NCBI GenBank assembly: GCA_035582835.1 | Contig: JAYKAV010000922.1 | Coordinates: 504,405-568,404 of the forward strand | Length of the DNA: 64,000 bases | Source: Phoebastria nigripes | Taxonomy: Eukaryota > Chordata > Aves > Procellariiformes > Diomedeidae | Direction of reading: 5' to 3' | Shown here: positions 1 to 12,800 of the stretch, one piece after another | Position numbering within the stretch: the first letter of the stretch is position 1 | How the letters are laid out: each line of letters starts with the position of its first letter | Notes under the pieces: generated by a model | Database searches by the model: none | What the model was told of the DNA's origin: nothing | Seen by the model: only the letters and a program-made list of their open reading frames with translations | Program-made: the position numbers and the translations under genes

Positions 1-3000
1 GTAGCTCTGCTACAAATTAAAATTTTCATGAGTTTAGCTCTGAATCACTTGAATACACAAACCTTTCCAGGTGTAGTCTACAGGGAAGGTCAACACTATA
101 ACTGAAAATAAATTANTTGGGCAGAGGTGCCTGTGTCTCTGTCTCTGCATGGGTGCAGGCATCGTGCTGGTGAGGGTGGTTGACGTGCTGCCGGGGTAGG
201 AGCTAGGGGCAGGTAAGCATGTTCAATGGAACAGGTTCCTCTCCATATTGGATTTGTTAGTGTAACCCTAACTATGATGCTGTGCTTGCCATATAGGTAG
301 CAAGTGGATAATTCTATAGAAACCTGGTAACAACGATCAGATCTGTACAGCTATGGATGCTTTCTGTGCATAGTGTTTATTTGATTGCTGTTTTTCCTCA
401 GACTTCTCTTCCCCCAGTACATCTGTACTCAAGACATTTTGTTTGGTCAACACAGACCTATGTAATGAGAGGGGAAATTTTTTTCTATGTGGTTAGTTAG
501 TTCTAACATTCAAACATGTCATATTCAAAGGAAATATGTCATTTAAGCATCTCCATTTTTAAACAACCTGTCTTTAGCTGAAACCCTGGTGATTCTTCAT
601 GAAGAAACCTAGAGGATGAACGCAAATAAGCAGAATAGAAAAATCCTGGGAAATAAGAGGCAGTGTTGCTCTTCTTTTCATTCCTGTTGTGTAATTCTGG
701 AAATTGGTTAGATTAAGATTTAAGTAAGCCTAAAAGACAGGAGATCAGAAAGAAAATAAAACACATCCAAAATTCATTCTTATGTTAACGGAACAATACC
801 CTGAAAGGGAAACCCTGCCAATAGTTGCATCTGTGCTTTTTGCAAGATGGTGATAAAAAAGCAAAAGAAATCTCTTCATTTTCAAGATAGCTTCACAAAG
901 AAAGCAACCAGACATGGAACCGTCTCCCACCCTTCACTGCCAGTGGCCGTTGCGTATGATGTCCTTGGATGCCCAAAAGATTAGGCAGTCTGATCCATCT
1001 GGCCCATGTAACAGGGATCAAAGACATTTCTCCATCTACAAACTTAAGCTCACGGTAAGTGCATCCTTTTACTAAGTTGCACAATATTTTCGTAATAAAC
1101 AGTGTTAGAGCCTTTTTTTTTTTGTAATTACACTAAAGCACAAAGTTGTTTGCGTCTGCCAGTTGTTATGAATTTGGTAAATGAAGGAAAGGCTGTAACA
1201 CAGCGTAAGAAAGATATATTCGTGAAAACTATGTATCGTGAAGTGCAAGAGTTGATATTCCTTTCTTTTCTTTTTCAGCTCTCTGCAAATGAAGAGGACA
1301 CATTGAAAGTTATAGTCTGAGAAAATCAATAGGGACATCTGGCTCTTGAGGGGGCAAAATTGTGGACAAGTCCTCTCATGTGGCAATGCATTATGAGCAA
1401 CAAAAAAGGTATCATTTAAAATTACTTCATGTTCTCAATACGAACAGACAGAACACATGCCAGTGGGAACTTTACATCCAGTTTTTATTTTCATAAATTA
1501 GAACTCACTTAAAAAAAACCACCAAAAGCAAAAAAACAGATTTAATTTATGTCTTGATGGTCTCAGTATATTCATCAATACGGAAGTTTCTTCTGCGGTA
1601 TTTGTATTCATTTAGTCAAATGATATCTTTGTATGGCAAGCACATTTTCCTTCTCTCTTGAGGTAAACACACCTCTACTCCCAATTACTAAATCTCAGTT
1701 ACAGTTCATTTACAGCAGAAAGTCAGAAATTAGATGAAGTTTCAGCGTCTCAGTGGTCATTCGGTCAGGACCAGATTGGGCAGAGAGTAAGGTCACATTT
1801 TGACAGCTGGAAAGGCATCTGATTGTCAGCTGCAACATGCGAAAGATCAACTCAAAGACCTGAAACCAAACAAGTATTTTGCACTTGACTGGTGTGAAAT
1901 TTGTGTTCATGTTTTGGTCTGGTTCCACAGACATTAAATGAGAGTCTACATTTGTGGTGGCACATAGTCAAAATTGCTTTTGGCCAGCTGGATACCGCTG
2001 CCTTTCTTGAATTCGGAGGATTATTATACTGGATCATTAAACTTCTAATTTAACACTCATTATACCTGAAAAACGTATTTTCCTCTCTTGGTGCTATGTC
2101 TTTTTTGTATTTTTCTTAATGCAAGCTTAATAACTACCAAGCCTTATCTTCCCCTTAAGAAGAAACAACTGCTTTTAATCTAATGGAAAACATGTATTCT
2201 TGAGAAATCAATACTTCTGTCATCCTAAACACATTGTCATCAACACTGAAGGTTAAGTTTGATCACACTTGGATTCTGAATTACTGAAAGTATTCAACAC
2301 CAAAATGTTTTCTCTAGAGACCAAAGAAGGTGGAACAGTCTTAACTGGGCTTTTGTTGCTGACCTCTCACAAGATGTCTAGTCTTTACGGCCAGGAAACA
2401 GTGGTCCATGAGATGTCTGTGCCGGCACTTATCCACAGGCTGTTAGCAGGGTACAGCAGTTGTTTCTTAAGTTCTTCTATATCCTTTCTGAAGTGTAAGG
2501 CTGGCATTTTCTGGATGTATCTCCGTGTAGGCACATTTATATCTTTGCTAGTTTTCCAGCTGAATTTCTGCCCAAACTGGGTTGGGCATGAAACATGCAC
2601 ACTTTAGAGCACTCCTTATACTCTTCTTTACCTCTAGATGTAGTAGTCTGTCATTGTGAAGGGACTTCATTACTCTTGGCAGAGGAATTAGCCTGTGCAA
2701 GAAAAGGGTCAAATTCTCAGTAATGAAAAAGATGCACCTGTGTGCAGTGGGAAGAGTGACATGAAGATTTCGGGGGCTCATGCAGGCATTGCTAGAAAGT
2801 CATGGGAGCTTGGGAAGAGTCTGAAAATAGGATTGGGATGCATGGAGATGGAGATGGTTTGCAGTGCAAAGAGGCTATAGGGACACTCACAAAACTCAGA
2901 TAAGATTCTCCTGGTTTAGCTGTGCTCTGTATTGTCTTTTTACATGTCAAAGAGTGTTCCTACTTACCATGTCATTTTAAGATCCTTGTTTCTTTCCTAC

Positions 3001-3780
3001 AGCACTTAAGAAGTCCTAGTGCCTCAGGTTACATCCCTGGGAGAAGAATGCCCTCAGAAAAAGTGAAAATAAAACCGGTTACTTAAGACCAAATGGACTA
3101 TATAGAAGTGAATATTTCTACAAACATAAGTGAAGAAATAAAAAACAGATTTACTCTTCTTACACCCAGATTAAATCAGAAAGGTCTCTGTCTCCCTTTA
3201 TCTTGCAGACTTGCTCTAAATGCTTTCCTGATGCACACCTTCTAAGGAATTCTTTTATCTGTGCATGTCTTACATTTCAGGTTTACATACATCAAAGGGA
3301 ACCTATTCCTAGCAGAAAGCATTAGCTTATCAGAGCTGATCTTTAGCAAGTCCCTCAAAGGATCTGAATGGGTTTAATCTTTACCCTCAACATATGTACT
3401 TCTTTTCGCCCCAGACTTACTCAATGTATTTTCAGTCATTTATCTAAAATGAGGAGTCTTAATATCTTAGACCAAGTATCATCTCCTGCAGTATACTGGC
3501 TATTCAATAGCTCTTTGACTTAATGAAGATCACCTTCTCTCTGATTCTTTCTCACCATCCATGGAAGTTTATATTTTATATTTGATTATGTTGTATTTTA
3601 TATCTGTGCATCATGATATAAAATATGCTTGGTATAAACATCTAAATGGTGCAGAGGTATGCAGGTCGCTGAGACCAGTTAGGATAGTAATTAAATAGTT
3701 TAGATAGAATCATAGATTTGGGATAACTAAGCCTTACTAACTTTCTTCTTCTATGTAACAGCAACAGGCAGGAATAAGAC
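1..3780. other. Unique non-coding DNA, no gene recognised
   Basis: I see no exon-like reading frame, repeat family or RNA gene here. The longest open frame is 112 codons (2269-2607, +); it has low-complexity hydrophobic content and no recognisable domain. Composition is AT-leaning throughout, as expected of avian intergenic or intronic DNA. A single ambiguous base lies near position 115. Confidence 0.6.
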
Positions 3781-3967
3781 TGGGAGAGATTCCTGGGGAA
3801 ATACTGTCAGAGTCTTGATGAAGGGTACCAGGAAATCAGAGAAAAAAGGGCAGAGGAAGAACTCAAAGAAGAAGGCAGGGCAAAAAGGTAAAGGAGATGG
3901 CCTGAGGAAACTGAATTCAAAATCAGCCCACTGAGGAGGAGAAGAAAACATGGCCAAAAAAAAAAAA

Positions 3968-4011
<44 letters not shown>

Positions 4012-4150
4012 AAACAAAAAAAAAAAAAAAAAAAAAAGGTGAAAAGGAGAAAAGCATAGAAAAAGAAGGAGAGAAAAGTCATAAGATTAAAACTTTGAAG
4101 AGGAATGTCCAAGAGAAGAAAAAGAAATGCATAAGTGAAAGGAGGGCATG
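3780..4150. repeat. Purine-rich block with 82-base A tract
   Basis: From about 3780 the plus strand becomes strongly A/G-rich. It then runs into an almost pure A tract at 3956-4037, broken only by c at 3968, g at 4010 and c at 4015, and ends in another A/G-rich stretch to about 4140. The A tract could be the tail of a retroposed transcript or a simple expansion. I see no recognisable parent transcript upstream and no target duplication. Minus-strand frames across it are poly-phenylalanine artefacts. Confidence 0.85.
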
Positions 4151-5870
4151 AGAATGAATGTACATAGCATCTCGATTTAGATGATTTATCTTTTTCAGAT
4201 TTTTCTCATTTTTATCTGAAANGGAGCAGAACTTACTTTGCAGAGTAAAGATTGAGAGTGAAGAGAGACTCTGTGTACGTATGTGTATATGTATGTGTAA
4301 ATGGTCTAACTGCCTTTGGGTGGAATGGAATAATGATGGATAGTGGAGAAGGGTATCGTCCTGCCATAATATGAGTTTTACTGGTGACTGATGGATTTTG
4401 AAGTCATAATGGCAGGGTATTCCAGATTTTGGAGGCTCCCAGTGGCCTCCTCCGAGATGGTTGTCTAAGGGTCCTTTTATTATCGGTGGAAAGAAATAAC
4501 CCCTTTTAAGGTGTGAATCATCCAGTCTCCTCCATCCTCTCAGGATGAGATGAATCCTGTCACAGAAGAGTCTGTTTCTCTCCATTGTGTAAAAATCTTA
4601 TCTAGACCACTAACTCAAATATAGACCACTACACTACAAAAGTGTTTCCTTGCAGTGAGATGAGTCCCGTTTGAGAAGTGTACCATTAATACCTATTCTC
4701 TTTTACCATGTATACAAGAATATTCACATTTTTCATTACAATTGTTCGGTGTTGACCATATAAAAAGGAAATACTGTATTCTCCTCCCCTGAGACACTCT
4801 TCTTGACTTCCCTCCTGCCTTTCTTTTAGCATGGGAGACACATTAGGGATTCCATTCTTGCAGCTCAGCTCAATGTAAAGGAGAACTAGTCCAGGAAAAC
4901 TACTGAAGACACCTAGGATAGTACTATATGATTCCCTTGGCACTTAATAGCATTCCAGGAGATTTTAGATATGCCCATTTTGTCTGACTGCCAAAACCAG
5001 TGATGCAAGACCCATAAGCTCCTGGGTTCAGGAGGACTGCTTCTTTCTCAGTGAAAAAAAAAAAAAAAAAATACACAAACACTATGATGGCTAAAGTTAT
5101 CTTGGGGGTCTCTATAGCTTGGTATGTTTGACTGATAACCTGCTTCAGATATTGCCAGAAACTGGCTGAGCTTCAGAAATGCCAGTTTCCTTCCCCAAAG
5201 AGTCTGAATGGGAACCGTCTCCTGGGAACACCATCTGACCTCCTGAGAAGGTCTTTGGGGCCTCCATTGCAGCTCCTATTTGACTGGGCTGCTGGATGTC
5301 TAGCAGCTTTGAACAAATAATGAAGGNCAATGACAAAATAAAACAGGAGTAGGGGTATAGGTTGCCCGCCCCAAACAGTAGGATAGACAAGGATTTGAAC
5401 CAGACTATACTTTATACCTTATGTTTTCTGCTACAAATCCTTACATCCAACCCTTCAGAGAAAAATGCATCTTAGTTAGGCACAAGATAAGTGAAAGCCA
5501 AAGCTCTGCATTTGCTTGTGACAGAGTTCTGTGTGTAAATCATTCTGGCTTACACTTCTGCTTGCTTTTAATGCATCGCTTCAGAGTTGTTACTTTTTTG
5601 TGGTAGGTAAAACGCATTTGGAAGATACACTGGATTTTTCCCAGTGTAACGCAGGTTATTTGCAACTGCAGAAAGAAATTGAATGTTGCTTCCTCACAAG
5701 ACTTGAAGTCAGTGTTATCATCTGTCATAATCCATATTGAGTAGCTGGAACGTTCACAGTCATGAGAATGAACCAAGCTGTCCCCCTCTCCTACGTTAAT
5801 ATTAGTTCATATCATACAGAATTGGATGGCTGCAGTAAGTTTGTAGATTCTTGCTTATACCTGTCCCTGT
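4150..5870. other. Unique non-coding DNA with short simple repeats
   Basis: No gene is recognised. A minus-strand frame at 4079-4585 (168 codons) is the longest open frame outside identified repeats. Its composition is shaped by a gtatgtgt-like microsatellite (about 4275-4300, giving His-Ile repeats) and the A-rich tract, so I do not call it. A short direct repeat, tagaccacta, occurs at about 4602 and 4622. An 18-base A run lies at 5054-5071. Confidence 0.55.
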
Positions 5871-5879
5871 GGACTCTGT

Positions 5880-6010
5880 CACAAACCNTCAGACCGGAAA
5901 ATCATTGAAATGCATGCCTCAGTTTCCCTAATTGCAAAATAGAGACCACAATACCTACCTACCACAGGCAGTGTTGTGGCAGTTGACCACAAAGCAAGGA
6001 ACTTTTTATC
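5880..6010 (+). mobile_element. MIR-like SINE remnant
   Basis: The stretch has the core of a MIR/CORE-SINE in sense orientation. It reads gcctcagtttccct, then a t/a-rich 'gcaaaatagag' part matching the usual 'gtaaaatggg', then 'aatacctacctac' and a 'gtgttgtggcag' part matching the usual 'gttgttgtgagg'. These blocks fall in the family's order and spacing. Divergence is high, so this is a fossil insertion shared at amniote depth and not a recent one. The 5' tRNA-derived part is not clearly recognisable. Confidence 0.7.
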
Positions 6011-6472
6011 CCTAGAGACATTTTTGGAGTTATTTTTGCAGCTGCAAGAAGGTTACTTTTTGGAGAAACCTCTGTCTGAGGAGAGTCAGTAATAGCCTAT
6101 GCTGCAGGAACTGTGAGGAGGGGGTATGGGGAAAGATATTAATAATAAGTGGAGCTCTGAACTAGGAATTCAGAGTTGTATCTNGGCCTGAGGTGATATG
6201 AAAAACCATGAACAATCAAAACTGTCTAATTTCAGAAGTGNTAACATGAAATTTTTTCATATTCATAAGGTCAAAATAAAATGCTTTGTGTAAAAATTGT
6301 GAAAACATTCTATTTTATTTGAGATGTTTTATGTAAAAGCATGGAAAGNATCAAACTGTTTCATTTGTAGCGTTCAGTACATCATTCAGGTCAGGTAAGG
6401 GAAGAGGAAGCAGTCATGAATCTCGACAAGTTTGTGTGGTTTAATATAACTGAGTCACCATATAATTTGAGT
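6011..6472. other. AT-rich unique DNA
   Basis: This is non-coding DNA between the MIR-like fragment and the CR1 tail. It carries several isolated ambiguous bases (near 6184, 6241 and 6349) and no recognisable element. Confidence 0.5.
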
Positions 6473-6610
6473 CGCCATCCCTGGAAGTATTTAAAAGACG
6501 TGTAGATGAGGCGCTTAGGGACATGGTTTAGTGGGCATGGTGGTGTTGGGTTGACGGTTGGACTCGATGATCTTAGAGGTCTTTTCCAACCTTAATGATT
6601 CTATGATTCT
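6473..6610 (+). mobile_element. CR1 LINE, 3' tail fragment
   Basis: This is a 5'-truncated CR1 of about 138 bases. It opens inside the end of ORF2 ('catccctggaagtatttaa', the PSLEVFK coding segment). It continues through the 3' UTR with 'ggttggactcgatgatctta' and 'aggtcttttcc', and ends in the family's tail repeat 'atgattctatgattct'. The sequence is close to the copy at 34395-34746, so both belong to one avian subfamily. CR1 normally inserts without clear target duplications and none is visible. It is non-coding and too short to be mobile. Confidence 0.93.
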
Positions 6611-9475
6611 AACTGGAAATTAAACAGAAAACTAAACAACTTGAAAAATCAGAGGACAAAATCTAAAAGATATCCAGTTCTGGTTTCAATCATATGGCAA
6701 CATTTCAATGACTTTTTCAGTAAAATAGACACATTTTCACAACCATTTTCTTTTTTTGTTTGAATTTTGCCTTTTTGATTGATCCCAGTAAAAACTGCAC
6801 TTCCTCACAGTTTTCAAACTAGTTGTTAGCATTGATAGCCAGGTTTTGGGGGTTTTGGTTTGACTGTGCTTTTTCTCTGAGATAGGTCACAGTTAAACGC
6901 GCTGTTCGGGCTTACGGAGAGGGTGCCATGTGTGGAAGAAGAATTGCAGAGGAATTCCTCAGTATTGCTAGTGAACCAGGCAGTACTTCTTTGGCCGACT
7001 GCCCCCATCCCAGATCCTTCCCTTCCTCCCATGTTTTTGTGACTATACTGATAACTTGGTTTGACCATGAGCTCCCANTAAACTTACACCTTGGATCTCT
7101 GCTGACTTTCCATGGACAAGACCATGTTCAAACCTATTCACCTCTTTGCCCTTCAGTCCTTGAGATACGTGATGTACTCACAAGTGGGAAGAATCAGCCA
7201 GCTGCCATCCCCCAGCTGCCTGTCCCTGCTTTCTTTAAGGGGCCACCCTGAACTTTGGTTGCGTAACCTTGATGGTTTTCGAGTCACTGCTTGATGTGGG
7301 TGGGATGGCTCATCTGTCTTGGGATTGGTGAGAGTAATCTCAAAGTCAGTCCTACATGTCGATGTAAATATAGCTGTCAGTTTTTCCCTCTGTGCATATG
7401 CTTTTCTGTGCATATGTAGGCTATGGATGTATTTTTTTTTTCAGTGCGAGTGTCTTTGAGCTGATATTTTCACTCTCTGGTTGTGGCTGGAAATAGTGGA
7501 ACAAATTATTTTCTCCTCTTATGGCCACATAAATGTGGAGCAACTTCCCTGACTACAGAATTACTTGTCATGGATAACACTGTGGCCTGCACTTGTATCA
7601 GTTCGTACCGATGTGACCCGCTCTTGGGGTATGCACTGCGCTCTTCTCACCAAATATGCAACATCTCGCAGCATCAGGGCTTTGCTAACTCCTTTTTCTT
7701 TTGCGTGTGTGTGTGCNTTGCTGAATGCTCCAGATGGGTGCGACCTTGACATTTTTGGTCATTTAGAGGACATTGAAAGTCTGAAAATGCTTTAATTAGC
7801 TTAAAACAATTTCTGATTCGAGATATTCCACTCACATATGCATGCCCCACAGAGACACAAAGCTCTTTTCAAACCAGTTCCTATACTTTTGCTCTGCTAT
7901 TGAATTTTGCTTTCTGTGATCGCTTTTTCTTCCCTTCAGCCATCCCCTATCTTCAGTGAGCCTGTTAGCCTTATACTTACAATTCTGACTGTATCCCTCT
8001 GTACANTGTAAGTCAAAGCTGTACGAGTAGCAAAGTGGCTACGCTCTCGCTCTTCAAATGTCCTTCAGTAATATATTGTGCTTGCGTTCTCCCTGTGCCG
8101 CTAAGTGCCTTCACAACAGACTGAAACAAAATACAATGAAGCCTGTGCCAGCATCTTCCTTGAGAGATCTTGAAACTCAGTGATAGAAGTTGTATGTAGG
8201 AAGATTTAATTTATCTGTTTAGTTTCTCCTAAAAGCAATTAAGAACACTATTAGCCACTATTTAAAATGTCAGCATTTCCCATAACTACCATGCGATAGT
8301 GCCTTGCATTGCCACAGTTTTCCTTTGTATTCAATAATTAAAGCATGTTAGTTGGAGAAAGATGGTACTATTTGGCATATGTGGACTTTTGAACGCTTCC
8401 TGCCTTATCTGTCCTGAGACATAGCTGTTTGCCAGCTGATCGTCACTGCCTACCAGTGCCTGTCTTNAGATTGCATTAGACAGATTTGTGCTTCTGTATC
8501 ATGTCACGGGGAGTGTTTTTCATATCACACCCTTGTCAGAGCATATGGCTTTGACCCTGAACCTGTTAACTNGAGATGCTATGTTGAGTCAACAGTTTTC
8601 AAAGTTGTAATCAGGTTAACCAAACACAAGTTCAGTGACAAAGATTCCTAGTAGTGTNGTTTACATCTGGGATGATGCTTTATTATTTCTGATTCAGTCT
8701 TTCATGAATGCTAATGATTCTCTAGCTAGTAGTAGACACATGGCTAGTAGTAGGCACATCCCATTGCTTCTTGAAGCTTTCTGTAATCGTACGTTATTTC
8801 TATGTCTACTGAAAGGCCCTGCTTTTACATCAGATTTATATTAGAAGTAATCTGTCCTTTTATAGCCCCAGCANGTTGAATGCCCCTAGAAAGGTTCAGC
8901 AAAAATGGTTGCGCTACAGGGAAGACTGTCTGCTTATGAAACTCTGCTTTGGAATGAGCTAACAGCAANGATGAGGCTTAATCAAGTTCAGAAATTGGCA
9001 TAAGACCACTAGTTTGCCCTTCTGGAAGACCTTAGAAAGCAGGGGATAAAAATCTCAGATTAAATATTCTGGAAGAGCTTCAGTTACTTGGGTGAGTCAC
9101 AGAGCTGAATCCTTTATGAAGTTCACTCTGGGCCAAACAAATGGATCAACTTTTCTGTTCTAAATCTCATCTGAAAAGTGTCCTCTCTGATTGCAATGTG
9201 CTCCCTCAAGCAGCTGTTTGCTACTTAATCGTATAGAAACCATCTCACTGCTCCGAGACCGTCTGGAAGCAATGATGGTGTGACTCTGCTCAACCTAGTT
9301 CAGACTGGATTCCAGAAAGGATCTCTAAACAAGACAGACCATCTACAAACTTGGTCAGTTATTAACTAACCTCCCTGATACTTCACACACATCTGAGAAA
9401 CAAACTAGGGACAGTTCTGTGTATTTGTTGGTACTTTGTTCTTCCATTTTTTGTTATGATGAAGAACTTTGGCAT
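6611..9475. other. Unique non-coding DNA
   Basis: No gene or repeat family is recognised. Open frames stay at or below 107 codons and overlap on both strands without a coding-like pattern. An 18-base tandem duplication at 8726-8761 is listed separately. Isolated ambiguous bases are frequent between 7078 and 8970. Confidence 0.55.
8726..8761 (+). repeat. 18-bp tandem duplication
   Basis: There are two adjacent units of 18 bases, ctagtagtagacacatgg and ctagtagtaggcacatcc, differing at two positions. This is a simple local duplication, probably from slippage, with no sign of function. Confidence 0.9.
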
Positions 9476-9800
9476 GAAATAGGAGTTTTAGGCCAGATGC
9501 ACAAAAATACATAGGTCCCTAGGTGCCACTAATTTCAACTTAACTCAAGTGGATTTGTGGACTGAAGACCTGGCATCTTACATATTTACAGCTTCCAGAT
9601 GTTTTTGCCTTACAAGAAATCATGGTGTCGTATATGTTGTCTCATAGCAACCTCATGGGGCCTCAGTGCAGAATGACAAAGGTGTTTAGGCACTTGTATC
9701 TGCAGGAGAGCACCTACTAGGATCTATAAAATATCTTTGCACACACTGACTTTTGGTGGAAGTTGAATTCTTAAGGTTTACATATGCTTTGGTAAATCCC
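9476..9800. repeat. Possible degenerate archosaur dispersed repeat
   Basis: Segments such as 'taggccagatgcaca' and 'ataggtccctaggtgcca', then 'gtgtttaggcacttgta', resemble a dispersed sauropsid repeat rich in 'taggcacctaa' and 'ggccagat' words. The match is loose, the ends cannot be defined and the family name is not known to me. Confidence 0.3.
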
Positions 9801-12800
9801 ACTAGGCATATCACTTGCTTATTTATGTGCTTTCAAAATTCTGGCCCAAGGATTGCTGGTGTAGCAAGGGTCATAAATCTCTACATACAGATATTTCCAC
9901 ACTTGTATATATATATTAGTAAATACCACTGAGTCCTCCACTTTGTTCCAAGCAGATATCAGACCCCGTTCAGCCTCGTGACTTGGGTCATCATTTACAT
10001 CAGTACAAAGCAGGCCAGCTTTTATTTATTCATAGCTATGATTTGGCTACTTAAAGACACTAAAGAAAATCAGCTCTAAATTCAGTTTAATCAGCCAGTC
10101 AAGATACCTTTATGACTGCTTTAAGTTTTTGGAAGTGCAGAACAGCTGGAGCGTTATCCGCTCTAATCATGTGAGTACAAAGTAGGTGAAAAATGCTACT
10201 TCTGGGACAAGTAGATGAGAGTTTTGATGTAATAGTGTCTGTCACTCACTGCACAGGTACTGTAGCACTGGACAAACAGCCAGCGGTCCAGGTGGGGAGC
10301 AGATAGTGAGGGCATAATAATTCTCTTTGACTAGAAGTGATGCCACCGGTCAAAAGAGTTTCCTAAGCAAAGTAAGCTCTCCTTTAAAGCCTTCTAGTAG
10401 AGCTGTTGGAACAATGGTCCTGGGCAAACTTATCCCATGGTTTCATCCACTGTACCCTTTCTCTAAATTTCCTGGCTGTGGAGGATCAGTTTTGTGAAGG
10501 AAACATTCAGCCAGGCTCTGTTTAATCTTTTCCTCTGTAACCGCAATGCTGTTAGCAACTATGGCAAACATATCCTCTCCTGGATTTTCATTGTTGTCAA
10601 ATACTTGCAGAATTACAATTTTGTATGTATTAAGTTACTTTCACTAGTGTTTATGTAGCATTACATATCATTATGTAAAGACTCATTCCCGTATTCTTAA
10701 TCACTGTGTTGTACTTTATATTCTGAGTGTTATTATTACATGAGTATTGTTGCCTGTTTTTTGCTTTTTTCCAGTCGACTAAGTTATATCCTGAGTTTCA
10801 AAGCCGTGTTGAGCCTGTCCTGTCCACAACTCGGTAAACCAATATAACTGTTCCCATTGCTATGAGACCTGCACCACACTGCACTTCTAGAGTTATTATT
10901 TCAGCAGTATGGAGGACTCTTGTGCATGCGTGCGTGTGTGTGTGTGTGCACACGTGCTCTGTATTTCTGTGTCACCCGATAGTCCCGTCCTATTGCTAGG
11001 TAGTGTCGGGCTTAAAATGAAATGAATAATGATTTTTTTTTTCCGGATTGGTTTTTTTTTTTTTAATGAAAATAAACTTGATTAAATGTTATCTCATTTA
11101 AGATTCAGCTTCTGCTGTCAGATGCTCAAGCAGAATACCCAAGAAGACTAAGCAGAGTCGTGTGCGTGTACTTCGGGAGCAGAAGCCCCATTTTCTCCTT
11201 TTGTTCTCTCTCGCTGTCTGGCAGCCGCTCTTCATTTGGTAACTTCTAAAAATTTAATTAAGGTACAGGTGACTTATCTTTCAGATCATCCATGAAAAAA
11301 TAGTATGCCCTAGGAACATCCAGGTTCATTCATCTAGCTAAACTATTTTTATATTCTTTTGTATAGAGCTTCTGAATCTAGTGTTAGATCAACCAGTAAT
11401 TCTTTGGTCAAAATCTATGGGTAAATTTTATATGCTTGTGCAAATCTTTCCAATTATTCTATACATTTTCTCTGCTGAAATGTCAAGTTGCAAATAAGCC
11501 CGCTGCCTGCCTTCCCTTCCCCACTGCTTGGAAATTCAGCTCAGAAAAGCAGCATCCGTCAATAGATTGAGCTGGAGGTGAAGTGCCAAGAACTTGCAAA
11601 GTCTGCTCTTGGCACAGCCAAGTGCTCGTGGTGTGCAGTCATGAGCAGGGCCCTTCTTCTCCACGCTGAACTATGAAGGAGCCTCAGGCTGGACTGGAAA
11701 TTTGCAGATATGGTTTTGTCCTTTTACTTAATTGCATCCACGTTTTGAAGCCTGTAGTGAATATTGGCTTGACTGGCAGCAATAATCAAAGAGCTGAAAA
11801 CCTCTCATTCATGTCTGCATCTACAAAGCTGCACCTGCAAAGGCATCTATACAGCATATTTTGCAGTTTCCAGCACCACATGAAAGAAACAAAAACACTT
11901 TTAAAAATAAGCTTTAAAAGATGTTTCTCTTATGTAAATTGGGGGTACAAAGAAACATCTATTTAATAGAGATATTGGGAAGATTAAGTAGTTAAATATT
12001 TAAAGATCTTTGAAAGCATCTGTAATTATGTTCAGTGAGTGCAGCTTAAACATTTTTCTTAATACAAACAGGAAGCAGAAACTCAAAGTAGTTGTGTGTT
12101 ACCTTCTTACAAAGCCACCTTCACTGCTTCCACTGTATTTTGGAGATAATGCATTACTAGTTTTTCCCAGGAAGAATCCCTGTTTTCCTTCTATTATTTA
12201 TGACTGATGAAGAATAATTGATCTTAAATATCTCTGTTAGCTCCTGTTTATTACAGTTACCAATTTGGCAGTGATTAATAAAAGATATTTTACTTTAGTG
12301 AATAATATATTGCTATAAATCCATTTTTTCGCTCCCTTCAGCTCTGCATTGTTCTTTGCTATTGCTCCTTGGGTAAGATAAATTGTTTACCGGGACTGTC
12401 TAGTGATAGTCAATGATTATCAATACAGGCATGGGTCAGATGGTGTTAGCGTGCTATCCAGAGGTATATTTGCAATTGCTATCTCTTCACAAGCCAGAAA
12501 TCTTAAGCCTTACATTTTTTACTTTTCTGTCTCACTCTTGCNACTTTTAATCTTTTCTTTCTTCCTGTCTCAGAGCAGACTGGAAACACATTTTTTGCCT
12601 TGTTCCCTCGGACCAATTTTTTAATGTGTGCCTTGCAGTGTCCCTTTTTCTCGCCCCTTCTAAACAAGTTGCATTAACAGTTCAGTATGAACAGTTCAGC
12701 TATGAGATTATCTTGTGATTGTTTGTACCACATATCTAAGCATAACCCTTTCAATGTTTCTCATCATCCAGGCAATGCACACATAAAGCCTTGTGGTTAT

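Noticed and set aside
3325..3350. A stretch resembling the mature miR-21 sequence (tagcttatcag followed by a similar tail)
   Set aside because: Only the first 12 or so bases agree. An insertion follows, and the flanks do not give the expected precursor hairpin.
3751..4112. Minus-strand open frames rich in phenylalanine
   Set aside because: They are translations of the A tract and surrounding purine-rich DNA and have no protein character.
4079..4585. 168-codon minus-strand frame
   Set aside because: It contains microsatellite-derived His-Ile repeats and A-tract-derived residues, with no domain, no start context and no splice signals.
9285..9345. Possible LINE reverse transcriptase piece (plus-strand words reading TGFQKGSLNKTD)
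   Set aside because: Only one short segment is suggestive. No neighbouring reverse transcriptase motif could be found in order on either side.
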